From Actinomycetota bacterium (GTDB lineage Bacteria > Actinomycetota > Actinomycetes > Nanopelagicales > Nanopelagicaceae): 11,430 nt of DNA. The notes under the pieces are model-generated. The model had not been told where the DNA came from. It saw nothing but the letters and a program-made list of their open reading frames with translations, and made no database searches. The stretch is taken from positions 1-11,430 of the forward strand of contig RGOY01000026.1 in the NCBI GenBank assembly GCA_010028225.1, given 5' to 3'. The position numbers were made by a program, and so were the translations under genes. Positions 1-7,395 of this stretch are shown here, piece by piece. Each line of letters begins with the position of its first letter. Positions within the stretch are counted from its first letter, which is position 1.

Positions 1-581
1 TCAGAACAGAGTGCGCCTCCAACTTCCCATGCTCGCCATCTCTGCAATAAATCATCCGCTACGCCCATTCGCTCTGGCTCATGTTGGCCATAGAACGAGT
101 CTTTCGATTGAGATATTCCAGTTCGATGTCTTGCACCAAGTTTTTTCGCAGCCTCTTGAAGGCAGCGAGTCACATCAAGATCGGCGACTGCAGGGAACTC
201 AATTGGAAGGTAATGCTTCGTGGTCCCCTCATCTCGAATTGCAGCAGAAATAATCGCAAGATCGCCTGAGACAAAATCTTTTTGAATGTGACCCGAAGTC
301 CCTACTCGAATGAAAGTATCAGCTCCACATCGATAGAGCTCTTCGACTGCGATCGCAGCTGAAGGACAGCCGATGCCGGTTGATGTCACAGAGACAGGAA
401 CGCCGTCGAGTTTGCCGGTGTAGGTGACATATTCGCGATTTGATGCAACAAGTCTCGACTCATCAAAGAGCGCAGCAATATGTTCGCATCGACCCGGATC
501 CCCGGGAAGAAGTACGTACTTTCCTACATCGCCTCGACCCAGTCGGACGTGATACTGCTTCCCATCGACTTCCATCACCAT
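1..581 (-). CDS. udp: Uridine phosphorylase, C-terminus beyond window edge
   Basis: Partial gene running off the left edge; 193 codons are present of a family usually near 250. It belongs to the PNP/UDP phosphorylase family, which splits uridine with phosphate into uracil and ribose-1-phosphate in the cytoplasm (pyrimidine salvage). Seen directly: a phosphate-binding LPGDPGR stretch at residues 25-31, an Arg-Glu pair at 49-50, the STGIGCPSAAIAVEEL block at 67-82, and RVGTSG at 92-97 region following Arg91, all in the order and near the numbering of E. coli Udp. The EFPAVAD block at 128-134 also matches Udp. The Met-Glu substrate motif expected next lies past the edge. ATG at 579-581 was chosen because GAGG sits 8 bases upstream; an in-frame ATG two codons on is also possible. 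It starts 21 bases after the glutamate dehydrogenase stop and is probably co-transcribed. A related purine phosphorylase is a less likely reading. Confidence 0.85.
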   Translation of the reverse strand, partial: MVMEVDGKQYHVRLGRGDVGKYVLLPGDPGRCEHIAALFDESRLVASNREYVTYTGKLDGVPVSVTSTGIGCPSAAIAVEELYRCGADTFIRVGTSGHIQKDFVSGDLAIISAAIRDEGTTKHYLPIEFPAVADLDVTRCLQEAAKKLGARHRTGISQSKDSFYGQHEPERMGVADDLLQRWRAWEVGGALCS

Positions 582-602
582 TGTGGAATTCCTCGCCCTA
601 AC

Positions 603-1740
603 TCACGGATAGAGACCGCGAAGTTTATGTGCTTCTGCGACTCTACTTACGCCAATCATCATGGCTGCATCACGCCAGCTCACTTTTCTTTCCTTCACAA
701 GCGCTCGAACCTCTGCGAAGGCACGCATCATCATCGAATCGAGATTCTCTCTTACTTCATCTGCGCTCCAGAAGTAGTTCTGCTTATCTTGAACCCATTC
801 GAAATAAGAGACAATCACACCACCAGAGTTAGCAAGAATGTCCGGGATGACCAGAATTCCCTTATCACGCATGATCTGATCACCCTCAGGCGTCGTTGGT
901 GCATTTGCTCCCTCAACCACAATCTTTGCCTTTATCTCTTTGGCGCTCTGATGATTGATAGCGTCGGCGAGCGCGGCAGGAACTAGAACATCAACATCGA
1001 GATGTAAGAGTTGATCGTTGGTGATCTGCTCACCTTTCTCGTATGTCGAGAGTGTGGCACCGGTTGCGATATGAGATCGAAGTTCTGCGATTGAACCAAA
1101 GTCCTTGACTCCGCCAGAGACATCAGAGACGGCGACCACTTTCATCCCCATCGACTCGAGAGCTACAGCCGCCCAATAACCGACTTTTCCAAAACCTTGA
1201 ATCGCAACCGTTGCTCCCTCGACTTTGATCCCAAGATCTTTCAAAGCCTCACGAGTCGATATCGCAACACCATCGCCGGTCGCACTCGTTCTCCCGAGCG
1301 AACCTCCGAGGACTATCGGCTTTCCCGTCACCACACCAGGCACCGAGAAGCCGGCATTGACGCTATAGGTATCCATCATCCACGCCATGTTCTTCTCATC
1401 GGTACCAACATCTGGTGCGGGGATATCTCGCTCGGGTCCAATGATCGGCAATATCTCTGAGGTGTATCGCCGAGTGAGCCGTTCATTTTCACGAGACATC
1501 AAGATCAATATCTGGATGGAATCGGATTCCACCCTTGGATGGACCCCGCGTCGTCGAGTATTGGACGCGATAGCCGTGATACATCTCTACTACACCGCTA
1601 TCTCGTCGAAGCGGGACCGCCACTTCCAAGATCCGCCGCGGGGTTGAGAGGGTGTTCCACATCGATTCAGAGAGATCGAGTTTCTCTACAGCACTTCTTA
1701 ATTGGGCCCTGGCGGTGGCAAGTGGTGACTCCGTTGTCAT
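603..1740 (-). pseudogene. gdhA: Glutamate dehydrogenase, disrupted by internal deletion and frameshift
   Basis: Glu/Leu/Phe/Val dehydrogenase family; glutamate dehydrogenase interconverts glutamate with 2-oxoglutarate and ammonia. The N-terminal part (83 codons from ATG 1738-1740) runs through GYRVQ and GPSKGGIRFHP (Lys69, a substrate-binding lysine) and then hits TGA at 1489-1491. The rest is in another frame from about 1496 down to TGA 603-605: ENERLTRRYTSEI, IPAPDVGTDE, VTGKPI, GGSLGR, the nucleotide-binding IQGFGKVG, VEGANAPTTPEGD, SYFEWVQDKQNYFW and the usual C-terminal LRGLYP. Between them about 34 residues normally present are absent, including the stretch with the second substrate lysine and the catalytic Lys of the GGGKGG motif. 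Everything else is well conserved, so the loss is recent or an assembly error. The minus-strand ORF of 309 codons starting at 1532 is only the frame-shifted remainder. A TAGGCT -10-like motif lies 6 bases before the ATG. Confidence 0.85.
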
Positions 1741-1746
1741 GGGCCC

Positions 1747-1752
1747 AGCCTA
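1747..1752 (-). promoter_or_regulatory. Candidate -10 element for the glutamate dehydrogenase gene
   Basis: TAGGCT on the minus strand fits the minimal TAnnnT -10 pattern and ends 6 bases before the ATG, which would place transcription start at or next to the start codon (leaderless mRNA). No good Shine-Dalgarno is seen in this position. No convincing -35 was found, so this is only suggestive. Confidence 0.3.
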
Positions 1753-1790
1753 CCGAGGCACGTGAGGAGAGCCTTGAAAGCCCAGAAAAA

Positions 1791-1795
1791 AGGAG
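1791..1795 (+). promoter_or_regulatory. AGGAG Shine-Dalgarno-like site abutting the putA ATG
   Basis: A strong AGGAG touches the first ATG of putA with no spacer, which is too close for normal initiation there. It may serve the GTG at 1826 or ATG at 1835 poorly, since these are far downstream, so the true putA start is uncertain. No upstream in-frame start exists because TGA at 1775-1777 closes the frame. Confidence 0.4.
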
Positions 1796-4700
1796 ATGAA
1801 TACTCCCTTTCAGTATGGTGACGCGGTGAACGCAATGGAGCGTACCGGCGAGGTCGACCTGATCTCACAACGTGTAGCGAAACTCCTCCAAAGATCGCGC
1901 AAATTCCGGCGTCGCGGTGACCGAGCCCACCGACGTCAATTTGCCCGGTTACTTAAAGATCAGCGCGCTGTCGATGTCACAGTCCGCCTTACTGATGAAG
2001 TAATCCGCATCGTCAAGAAACGTGATGCGGCAAAACGATTTCGTCAGATTTCGAAAGACGCTTCCATCCACCTTGGACTTCTCAATTACCTTGGCATCAA
2101 GTTCGCATCCTTAGCCACACTCATTGCACCTGGCCTTGTCATTTCGGCAGTCACAAAGAAAGTGCGCTCTACAAGTAAACGAGCAATCCTCGGTGCAGAG
2201 TCAAAACGACTCAGACGACACCTCATCCAGCGAAAGGGCGAGAAGGTCGCCAATAACATCAATGTTCTTGGTGAAGCCGTTCTCGGCGAAGCAGAAGCAA
2301 CAGCTCGCTTCGAATCTGTCGTGGAGATGCTCTCGCGTGATGAGGTCAACTACGTCTCGGTGAAGGTCTCATCGATTATCAGTCAGATAGTCACTATCGA
2401 TACCGAAGGTTCTATCACTCGCGTCTCAGAACGGATGCGCATTCTCTATCGCCTTGCTATGAAGAAGAACGCTTTCGTCAATCTCGATATGGAAGAGTTT
2501 CGAGACCTTGAAATCACGGTAACGCTCTTTCAGCGAATCCTCGATGAAAGTGAATTCCATTCACTATCTGCGGGCATAGTCATCCAGGCCTATCTTCCAG
2601 ATTCGCATCACTACTTTGACCGGCTTGCGACATGGGCAAGGGATCGCAAATCCCACGGTGGTGGCGTGATCAAGATTCGTCTCGTCAAGGGTGCAAATCT
2701 CGCGATGGAGAAGGCAGAGGCCGAATATCACGGCCACCTTCCGGCGACATATCCATCTAAAGCCGATGTGGATGCTAGTTACCTTAAGTTAATCGACACC
2801 GCGCTCACTGCCGCCAATAAAGGTGCACTACGAATTGGAATAGCAAGCCACAATCTCTTTCACATCGTCTGGGCTCTCGAGCTCGCCTCCACACGTGGAC
2901 TCTCAGAGATGATTGATATCGAAATGCTTGAAGGAATGGCCAACGGTGAAGCCCTTGCAGTGGCTGAAGAAGTTGGGTCAGTTCTGCTCTATACGCCGGT
3001 GACGAAGAAGAGTGACTTCCCGAGCGCTGTCGCCTATCTCGTACGCCGCCTTGATGAGAATACTTCGGCGGAAAACTATCTCCGCGCCTCGTTCTCGATC
3101 ACACCAGGAAGTCGAGAATTCTTGGAGCAACGAGATCGATTTGCGACAGCTCTTGCTTCACGAGAGAGCATCTCGACTCAATCCATTCGACATCACGCTA
3201 TGGGTGACTCGCATCATGGGATTCATCAACTTGGTAAGTTCGTCAATCAATCAGATGGTGATCTCACCGATCCGATTTTCAAGGCAAAGCTAGTCAAAGC
3301 ATTTAAAGGGATCCAAACTGTCACAAATCTTCATATCCCACTGATGATCGGTGGCGATGAAGTACTTACAAGTGAGACCGAGGAAGGAAGTGATCCCAAT
3401 CTTTCCGATAGCGCCGAGAAGAAGATTTGGTATCACTACTCGATTGCTGATCGCGTCCATATCGATCGTGCCATCCGCATTGCAAAGCGAGCACAAGTCG
3501 ATTGGGAGTCCCTAGGGGCTCAAGAACGTGGCGTGATCCTCTACAAAGCAGCAGAGATCATGGAGTCATCTCGATCGCAAACGATTTCAATCATGGCCCG
3601 AGATACTGGAAAGACCGTTGCTGAAGCAGATCCTGAGATAAGTGAAGCAATCGATTTCGCACGCTATTACGCCTCAACTTCTCTCGCAGCATGTAAAGGC
3701 TCAACTCCCATGGGGATAGTCGTCATCGTCCCACCATGGAATTTCCCCTATGCGATCCCACTCGGCGGAGTGCTCGCTGCTCTTGCTGCTGGAAACTCAG
3801 TGATTTTCAAGCCTGCGCCAGAGAGCGTTGCAGTAGCTTGGAGCGCGGTCAATCATCTCTGGCAGGCAGGGGTTCCGAAAGAGGTCTTACATTTCGTTCC
3901 GACTCGAGATGATGACAATGGAAAATATTTGATCACTCATGATGAGGTAAATGCGGTAATACTGACGGGCGGCTTTGAAACAGCCCGCCTCTTTCTTTCA
4001 TGGGATCCTGGCATGACACTCCTCGCCGAGACGAGCGGTAAGAATGCAATTGTTGTCACGGCATCTGCCGATATAGATCTTGCGGTGAAAGACCTTATTC
4101 ACTCCGCTTTCTCTCATGCGGGGCAAAAATGTAGCGCTGCATCGCTTGCGATCGTGGATCAATCGATACACGATCACCCCTCTTTCATCAGACAACTCAA
4201 AGATGCCGCCTCATCACTTGTTGTTGGTCCGGGAACTGACTTCTCAACTCTTGTTGGCCCCGTCATCCGAAAACCAGAGGGCGCACTTTCTCGGGCGCTC
4301 ACTCAACTAGATGATGGTGAGAGTTGGTTGGTCGAACCTGAACTTATTGATCCTGCCGGACAACTCTGGCGACCTGGAATCAAAATCGGAGTCAAACCAG
4401 GTTCTTGGAGCCATCTCAATGAGTGGTTCGGTCCAGTCCTAGCCATCATGTGTGCTCCAGATTTGTCGAGCGCTATTGAATGGCAAAACTCCACTCCCTA
4501 CGGTCTTACTGCAGGTATCCATTCACTCAATGAAGAAGAGTGCGAAGAGTGGCTTCGTAGGGTCGAGGCAGGAAATCTTTATATCAATCGAGCGATCACG
4601 GGAGCAGTAGTTCAGCGCCAACCATTTGGTGGTTGGAAACGAAGTAGCGTCGGCCCTACATCAAAAGCAGGTGGCCCTCACTACATCGAACAGCTACGAA

Positions 4701-5188
4701 ACTGGCCACTCGTCCTTGACGCTCCAGCAGCTCAACGTTCTGCTCAGATCTGGTGGGAGCGAACTGGATCCAAGGTCACACCTACCTCCACACTCACGGT
4801 CGAGCGAAACTACCTGCGCTACCGAAAGTACTCTGATCCGATTCTGGTGAGAGTGGATGCTTCCACTTCTCATGCCGAGCGACTCTTCATTAGTTGGCTG
4901 ACACGAGAGCACGGAATCAAAGTCGTGATGAGTGATAACGAGAGTCAGAGTGATTTTCTAGATTTCGCGCGAAACAATCCTGTGGCAAAAGTCCGCTGGC
5001 TCAGTGGTGAGATTGCGCCTACATCAGCCTTGATCGACCTCGGAATATCCATCGATTCCCGCCCGCTTACTCAAGCCGGTGCAGTGGAGATGACGCGTTG
5101 GCTTCGCGAACAGAGTATTTCCATCACACACCACCGCTATGGAAATGTCGGCGGCGGTCCTAATCCAGAGGTTCGACCTATCTTTTAA
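1796..5188 (+). CDS. putA: Bifunctional proline dehydrogenase / glutamate-semialdehyde dehydrogenase
   Basis: 1130 residues; oxidises proline to pyrroline-5-carboxylate with FAD, then the hydrolysed semialdehyde to glutamate with NAD. The proline dehydrogenase barrel covers about residues 60-460: VSVKVSS with Lys190, VNLDMEEF at 228-235, IRLVKGAN at 294-301 with Arg295, SHNLFH, IEMLEGM and the Arg417-Arg418 pair matching the substrate-carboxylate arginines of E. coli PutA. The aldehyde dehydrogenase part covers about 545-975: PPWNFP with oxyanion Asn649, FKPAPE at 671-676, catalytic Glu745 in LAETSGKN and nucleophile Cys779 in GQKCSAAS. About 150 further residues follow, ending HHRYGN, like the C-terminal domain of longer PutA types. 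No ribbon-helix-helix DNA-binding domain precedes the barrel, so it is not an autorepressor of the E. coli type. It is divergent from glutamate dehydrogenase. The start could instead be GTG 1826 or ATG 1835. Confidence 0.95.
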   Translation: MNTPFQYGDAVNAMERTGEVDLISQRVAKLLQRSRKFRRRGDRAHRRQFARLLKDQRAVDVTVRLTDEVIRIVKKRDAAKRFRQISKDASIHLGLLNYLGIKFASLATLIAPGLVISAVTKKVRSTSKRAILGAESKRLRRHLIQRKGEKVANNINVLGEAVLGEAEATARFESVVEMLSRDEVNYVSVKVSSIISQIVTIDTEGSITRVSERMRILYRLAMKKNAFVNLDMEEFRDLEITVTLFQRILDESEFHSLSAGIVIQAYLPDSHHYFDRLATWARDRKSHGGGVIKIRLVKGANLAMEKAEAEYHGHLPATYPSKADVDASYLKLIDTALTAANKGALRIGIASHNLFHIVWALELASTRGLSEMIDIEMLEGMANGEALAVAEEVGSVLLYTPVTKKSDFPSAVAYLVRRLDENTSAENYLRASFSITPGSREFLEQRDRFATALASRESISTQSIRHHAMGDSHHGIHQLGKFVNQSDGDLTDPIFKAKLVKAFKGIQTVTNLHIPLMIGGDEVLTSETEEGSDPNLSDSAEKKIWYHYSIADRVHIDRAIRIAKRAQVDWESLGAQERGVILYKAAEIMESSRSQTISIMARDTGKTVAEADPEISEAIDFARYYASTSLAACKGSTPMGIVVIVPPWNFPYAIPLGGVLAALAAGNSVIFKPAPESVAVAWSAVNHLWQAGVPKEVLHFVPTRDDDNGKYLITHDEVNAVILTGGFETARLFLSWDPGMTLLAETSGKNAIVVTASADIDLAVKDLIHSAFSHAGQKCSAASLAIVDQSIHDHPSFIRQLKDAASSLVVGPGTDFSTLVGPVIRKPEGALSRALTQLDDGESWLVEPELIDPAGQLWRPGIKIGVKPGSWSHLNEWFGPVLAIMCAPDLSSAIEWQNSTPYGLTAGIHSLNEEECEEWLRRVEAGNLYINRAITGAVVQRQPFGGWKRSSVGPTSKAGGPHYIEQLRNWPLVLDAPAAQRSAQIWWERTGSKVTPTSTLTVERNYLRYRKYSDPILVRVDASTSHAERLFISWLTREHGIKVVMSDNESQSDFLDFARNNPVAKVRWLSGEIAPTSALIDLGISIDSRPLTQAGAVEMTRWLREQSISITHHRYGNVGGGPNPEVRPIF

Positions 5189-5201
5189 CTCAAACTCAGT
5201 T

Positions 5202-5603
5202 CTAGTTATTTCGAAGTTCTGTAATCAACTTCTCCACTCGAGTTCGAATCTCATCCCTGATTCGCCTCACTTCATCAATCGATGCGCCTGCAGGATCATC
5301 AAGGACCCAGTCTTCATATCGCTTGCCCGGAAAGAAGGGACAGGCATCGCCGCACCCCATAGTTATCACTACATCAGAAGCGACGACCGATTCGGTGGTC
5401 AACACCTTGGGTTTTTCGTTGGCAATATCAATCCCAATCTCTTTCATGACTTCTACGGCTTGAGGATTGATCGAATCTTTTGGTGCCGAACCAGCAGAGA
5501 GAACCTCAACCTGATCTCCCGCAAGTGCTTTCAACAGACCTGCAGCCATCTGCGAACGACCTGCGTTATGCACGCAGACAAAGAGGACCGTCTTCTTAGC
5601 CAT
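5202..5603 (-). CDS. arsC: Arsenate reductase, low-molecular-weight phosphatase-like ArsC
   Basis: 133 residues; reduces arsenate to arsenite in the cytoplasm. The active-site loop is CVHNAGRS at residues 10-17, the CX5R loop shared by low-molecular-weight tyrosine phosphatases and the ArsC family. Cys84 and Cys88 lie in TMGCGDACPFFPGKRYEDW, followed by LDDPAG at 101-106 with the general-acid Asp. This Cys-Gly-Asp-x-Cys-Pro arrangement is the one I associate with actinobacterial ArsC that use mycothiol and mycoredoxin rather than the spacing of the thioredoxin-coupled S. aureus enzyme; the reductant is inference. ATG 5601-5603 was chosen because the protein then begins four residues before the first beta strand. 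The ATG lies inside the end of the aquaporin gene (8-base overlap, ATGGCTAA), so the two are translationally coupled. It converges on putA with 13 bases between stops. Confidence 0.93.
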   Translation of the reverse strand: MAKKTVLFVCVHNAGRSQMAAGLLKALAGDQVEVLSAGSAPKDSINPQAVEVMKEIGIDIANEKPKVLTTESVVASDVVITMGCGDACPFFPGKRYEDWVLDDPAGASIDEVRRIRDEIRTRVEKLITELRNN

Positions 5604-6264
5604 TATCGTGAGATTTAGAAAAGAGGGTGACCGCAAAGAGTGCCGCAAGCGCACCAATCGCTTGTGCAGCAATAAATGCAAGGACAGAAGATGGAGCAAT
5701 ACCTGTATAACTATCAGTCAAGGTCCGCGAAATTGTCACAGCTGGGTTTGCAAAAGAGGCAGAGGAGGTGAAGAAATAAGCACCGCCTATCCAAAGGACG
5801 ATTAGAGAAGCCCTTGCCATAGTTGAGATCTTCATCCACGTTGCGAAGACAACAAGTATGAGTCCAAAGGTTGCGACGACCTCTGAGATGAAGAGATGGG
5901 TACCGCTGCGCTCAGTCGTCGAGATTTCGACAGCAGGAAGTTGATAGAGAATGTTGGCAAGAATCACGCCAAGGCTCGCACCAGCGACCTGTGCCAAGAG
6001 ATAGCTAAAGAATTCGACGATACCTAACTCGCGTCGGATCAGCGCGACAAGCGAAACTGCTGGATTGAAGTGGGCTCCACTGAGTGGGGCCATGAGGTTG
6101 ATCGCAACAAAGAGCGCTGCGACTGTGACCATCGCGATGACAAAAAGCCGCAAGCCAGCATCTTGGCTTGCACCAGCAATCATGATGCCCGAACCCACTA
6201 TGGATAATAAAAGGAAGGCGGAACCAAGGGCTTCAGCAAGTAACTTCGTAGGCAAACTTCTCAT
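5596..6264 (-). CDS. Aquaporin-family channel of the arsenic-operon (AqpS-like) type
   Basis: 222 residues of the MIP (aquaporin/glycerol channel) family in the inner membrane. Six hydrophobic spans are visible, with the two half-helix signatures HFNPAVS (NPA at 67-69) and SFANPAVTISR (NPA at 173-175). In ordinary aquaporins the second NPA is followed by the selectivity-filter Arg; here it is Val176, with an Arg four positions later. This replacement is known from AqpS of Sinorhizobium meliloti, encoded in an arsenic operon, where the channel lets arsenite leave down its gradient. The overlap with arsC supports the same role here; uptake of other uncharged solutes is the alternative. The ATG at 6262-6264 has a weak GGAA upstream. 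A gap of 68 bases separates it from the copC-like gene, so it could share the upstream transcript or have its own promoter, of which I see no clear example. Confidence 0.9.
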   Translation of the reverse strand: MRSLPTKLLAEALGSAFLLLSIVGSGIMIAGASQDAGLRLFVIAMVTVAALFVAINLMAPLSGAHFNPAVSLVALIRRELGIVEFFSYLLAQVAGASLGVILANILYQLPAVEISTTERSGTHLFISEVVATFGLILVVFATWMKISTMARASLIVLWIGGAYFFTSSASFANPAVTISRTLTDSYTGIAPSSVLAFIAAQAIGALAALFAVTLFSKSHDNG

Positions 6265-6332
6265 AGCCGTATTTTCCAGTTGAAGTGCAGAGTCAATCGA
6301 CGCCTCTCCGCTAAAAGAAGATGAAATCCAGG

Positions 6333-6908
6333 TTAACTTGAACTTTTTCTTCCAGCACGAAGATAGATGAAGACCATGGCGAGAGCAACGAGGCCGATTA
6401 AGGCAAGAAGAGTCACCTCCTGCGCCCCAGTGACTGAATCGCTCTCGACTCCCTCCCCGGCGGCAGGGAGATCTTCACCATCAGTGCCATCCACACCTTC
6501 ACTACTAGATACCAAGAAGGAAAACTCTCCCTTAATGACATGACCATCCTCTCCTGCGACCCTGAAGGTGAGGTGATACTTCCCATTGATAGAGACTGCT
6601 TCTTTCGTTATCTCTGAAGTTTCAATTAATCCACTCAGTTTTGATTCATCTACCTGCATCGCGTCAAAGGCAACTTCTTGGCCCAATGGATTGTGCAGAG
6701 TCATGTAGTTAACTTCTCGACCTTCGATAATCAATAACGGCTCATCAAAGGTGAGTGTGATCTCATTTGGGATCTCAGCAAGAACAGCCCCAGCTTCTGG
6801 GTTACTTACCACGAGAGAGGTGTGGCCTAGTGATGGGGCAAGACCCATTGCGCTCAAGAGAATAACAACGGGGAAAGTTAAGAAAACTTTTTTCAAAGTT
6901 GATGACAA
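6333..6908 (-). CDS. CopC-domain protein, exported and membrane-anchored
   Basis: 191 residues. Residues 1-28 form a signal peptide (Lys-Lys, hydrophobic core, cleavage likely after SLG), leaving His29 as the first mature residue. A CopC domain covers about 29-134: HTSLVVSNPEAG, ITLTFDEPL at 50-58 and YHLTFRVAGEDGH at 111-123, then FSFLV. His29, Asp121 and His123 are placed like the histidine-brace copper(II) ligands of CopC, so surface copper binding is expected. An acidic linker rich in Glu, Asp and Gly (about 135-163) leads to one transmembrane helix at about 165-184 and a basic tail, so the protein is probably held on the outer face of the membrane. No CopD partner is present in the window. 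The start shown is a TTG; a second TTG four codons later would give MKKVFLTF and an equally good signal peptide. The gene begins 9 bases after zur. Confidence 0.88.
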   Translation of the reverse strand: MSSTLKKVFLTFPVVILLSAMGLAPSLGHTSLVVSNPEAGAVLAEIPNEITLTFDEPLLIIEGREVNYMTLHNPLGQEVAFDAMQVDESKLSGLIETSEITKEAVSINGKYHLTFRVAGEDGHVIKGEFSFLVSSSEGVDGTDGEDLPAAGEGVESDSVTGAQEVTLLALIGLVALAMVFIYLRAGRKSSS

Positions 6909-6917
6909 GTTTCAGCT

Positions 6918-7328
6918 CTATTCTTTCCTGGCACAGCTTTCACAGATGCCAAAAATCTCCAGGCTATGTGAGACCTCAGAATATTTGTAGCGCTGTGCAG
7001 CAGTCTCTGCCATCTCTTCAACTTCTTCTACTTCAATCGCCCGTGATGCTCCACAAATCTTGCAGATGATGTGGTGATGGTGGCCACCATCGCTTCCACA
7101 ATGACGAAACAACTTCTCACCCGATGGAGAGAGGATTGAATCCACTTCTCCCTCATCGACGAGATTCTCAAGTTGCCTATAGACAGTGGCAAGGCCCATC
7201 GAAGCTCCTCGGGCTTTGAGCATCTGATGAATTGCTTGTGAGCTGAGGAAGGGCTCAATCCCCTGCAGAAACTCAAGAATTCGCTCGCGCCTTCTCGAGT
7301 TTCTCTTCTTCTTTGGCTGGGATGACAC
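6918..7328 (-). CDS. zur: Fur-family regulator, most like the zinc regulator Zur
   Basis: 136 residues with the start used here. An N-terminal winged helix includes the GLATVYRQLENLVDEG recognition region at about 45-60. A His-rich metal site DGGHHHH follows at 80-86, then paired structural-zinc cysteines CKIC at 89-92 and CESC at 129-132, with SHSLEIFG between. The HHHHxxCxxCG and SHxLEIFGxC pattern resembles actinobacterial Zur (FurB) more than iron-sensing Fur; zinc as the signal is inferred. Zur with zinc represses zinc-uptake and related genes. The start GTG 7326-7328 was chosen because a TAGATT -10-like motif lies 7 bases upstream, consistent with a leaderless message; an in-frame TTG at 7353-7355 would add nine residues but has no Shine-Dalgarno. 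The gene is divergent from the dehydrogenase gene and is followed after 9 bases by the copC-like gene, probably in one operon. Confidence 0.88.
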   Translation of the reverse strand: MSSQPKKKRNSRRRERILEFLQGIEPFLSSQAIHQMLKARGASMGLATVYRQLENLVDEGEVDSILSPSGEKLFRHCGSDGGHHHHIICKICGASRAIEVEEVEEMAETAAQRYKYSEVSHSLEIFGICESCARKE

Positions 7329-7335
7329 GTTGAGA

Positions 7336-7341
7336 AATCTA
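7336..7341 (-). promoter_or_regulatory. Candidate -10 element for zur
   Basis: TAGATT on the minus strand matches TATAAT at four of six positions and stands exactly 7 bases before the GTG chosen as the zur start, so transcription would begin on the start codon. No good -35 was found. If zur instead begins at the TTG 7353-7355, this site would be inside the gene. Confidence 0.35.
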
Positions 7342-7343
7342 CT

Positions 7344-7373
7344 CCAGTTAGTCAAAGTCAGAATGTGAACTGG
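7344..7373. repeat. Imperfectly placed inverted repeat between divergent genes
   Basis: CCAGTT at 7344-7349 is inverted as AACTGG at 7368-7373, with 18 bases between; within the spacer AGTCA occurs twice with a six-base period (7350-7354 and 7356-7360). Its place between zur and the divergent dehydrogenase gene would suit an operator, but the half-sites do not look like the AT-rich palindrome usual for Zur. Confidence 0.25.
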
Positions 7374-7395
7374 CTATCGGTGTACCCTTCAAAGC

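Noticed and set aside
480..986. Plus-strand open frame of 168 codons
   Set aside because: It lies antisense to the conserved coding sequence of uridine phosphorylase and glutamate dehydrogenase and its product has no recognisable family features.
1489..1532. ATG at 1532 as a true start of a shortened glutamate dehydrogenase
   Set aside because: The first dozen codons from it are the N-terminal coding sequence read in the wrong frame; no catalytic domain would be present.
5238..5254. tRNA T-arm-like GAG-TTCGAAT-CTC
   Set aside because: It sits inside arsC coding sequence and no matching acceptor, D or anticodon arms were found around it.
5139..5618. Plus-strand open frame of 159 codons
   Set aside because: Antisense to arsC and overlapping the end of putA; composition looks like a shadow of the real genes.
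5604..5699. N-terminal extension of arsC from a TTG at 5697-5699
   Set aside because: The extra 32 residues are Leu/His/Arg rich, lie inside aquaporin coding sequence, and precede a normal ArsC start at ATG 5601-5603.
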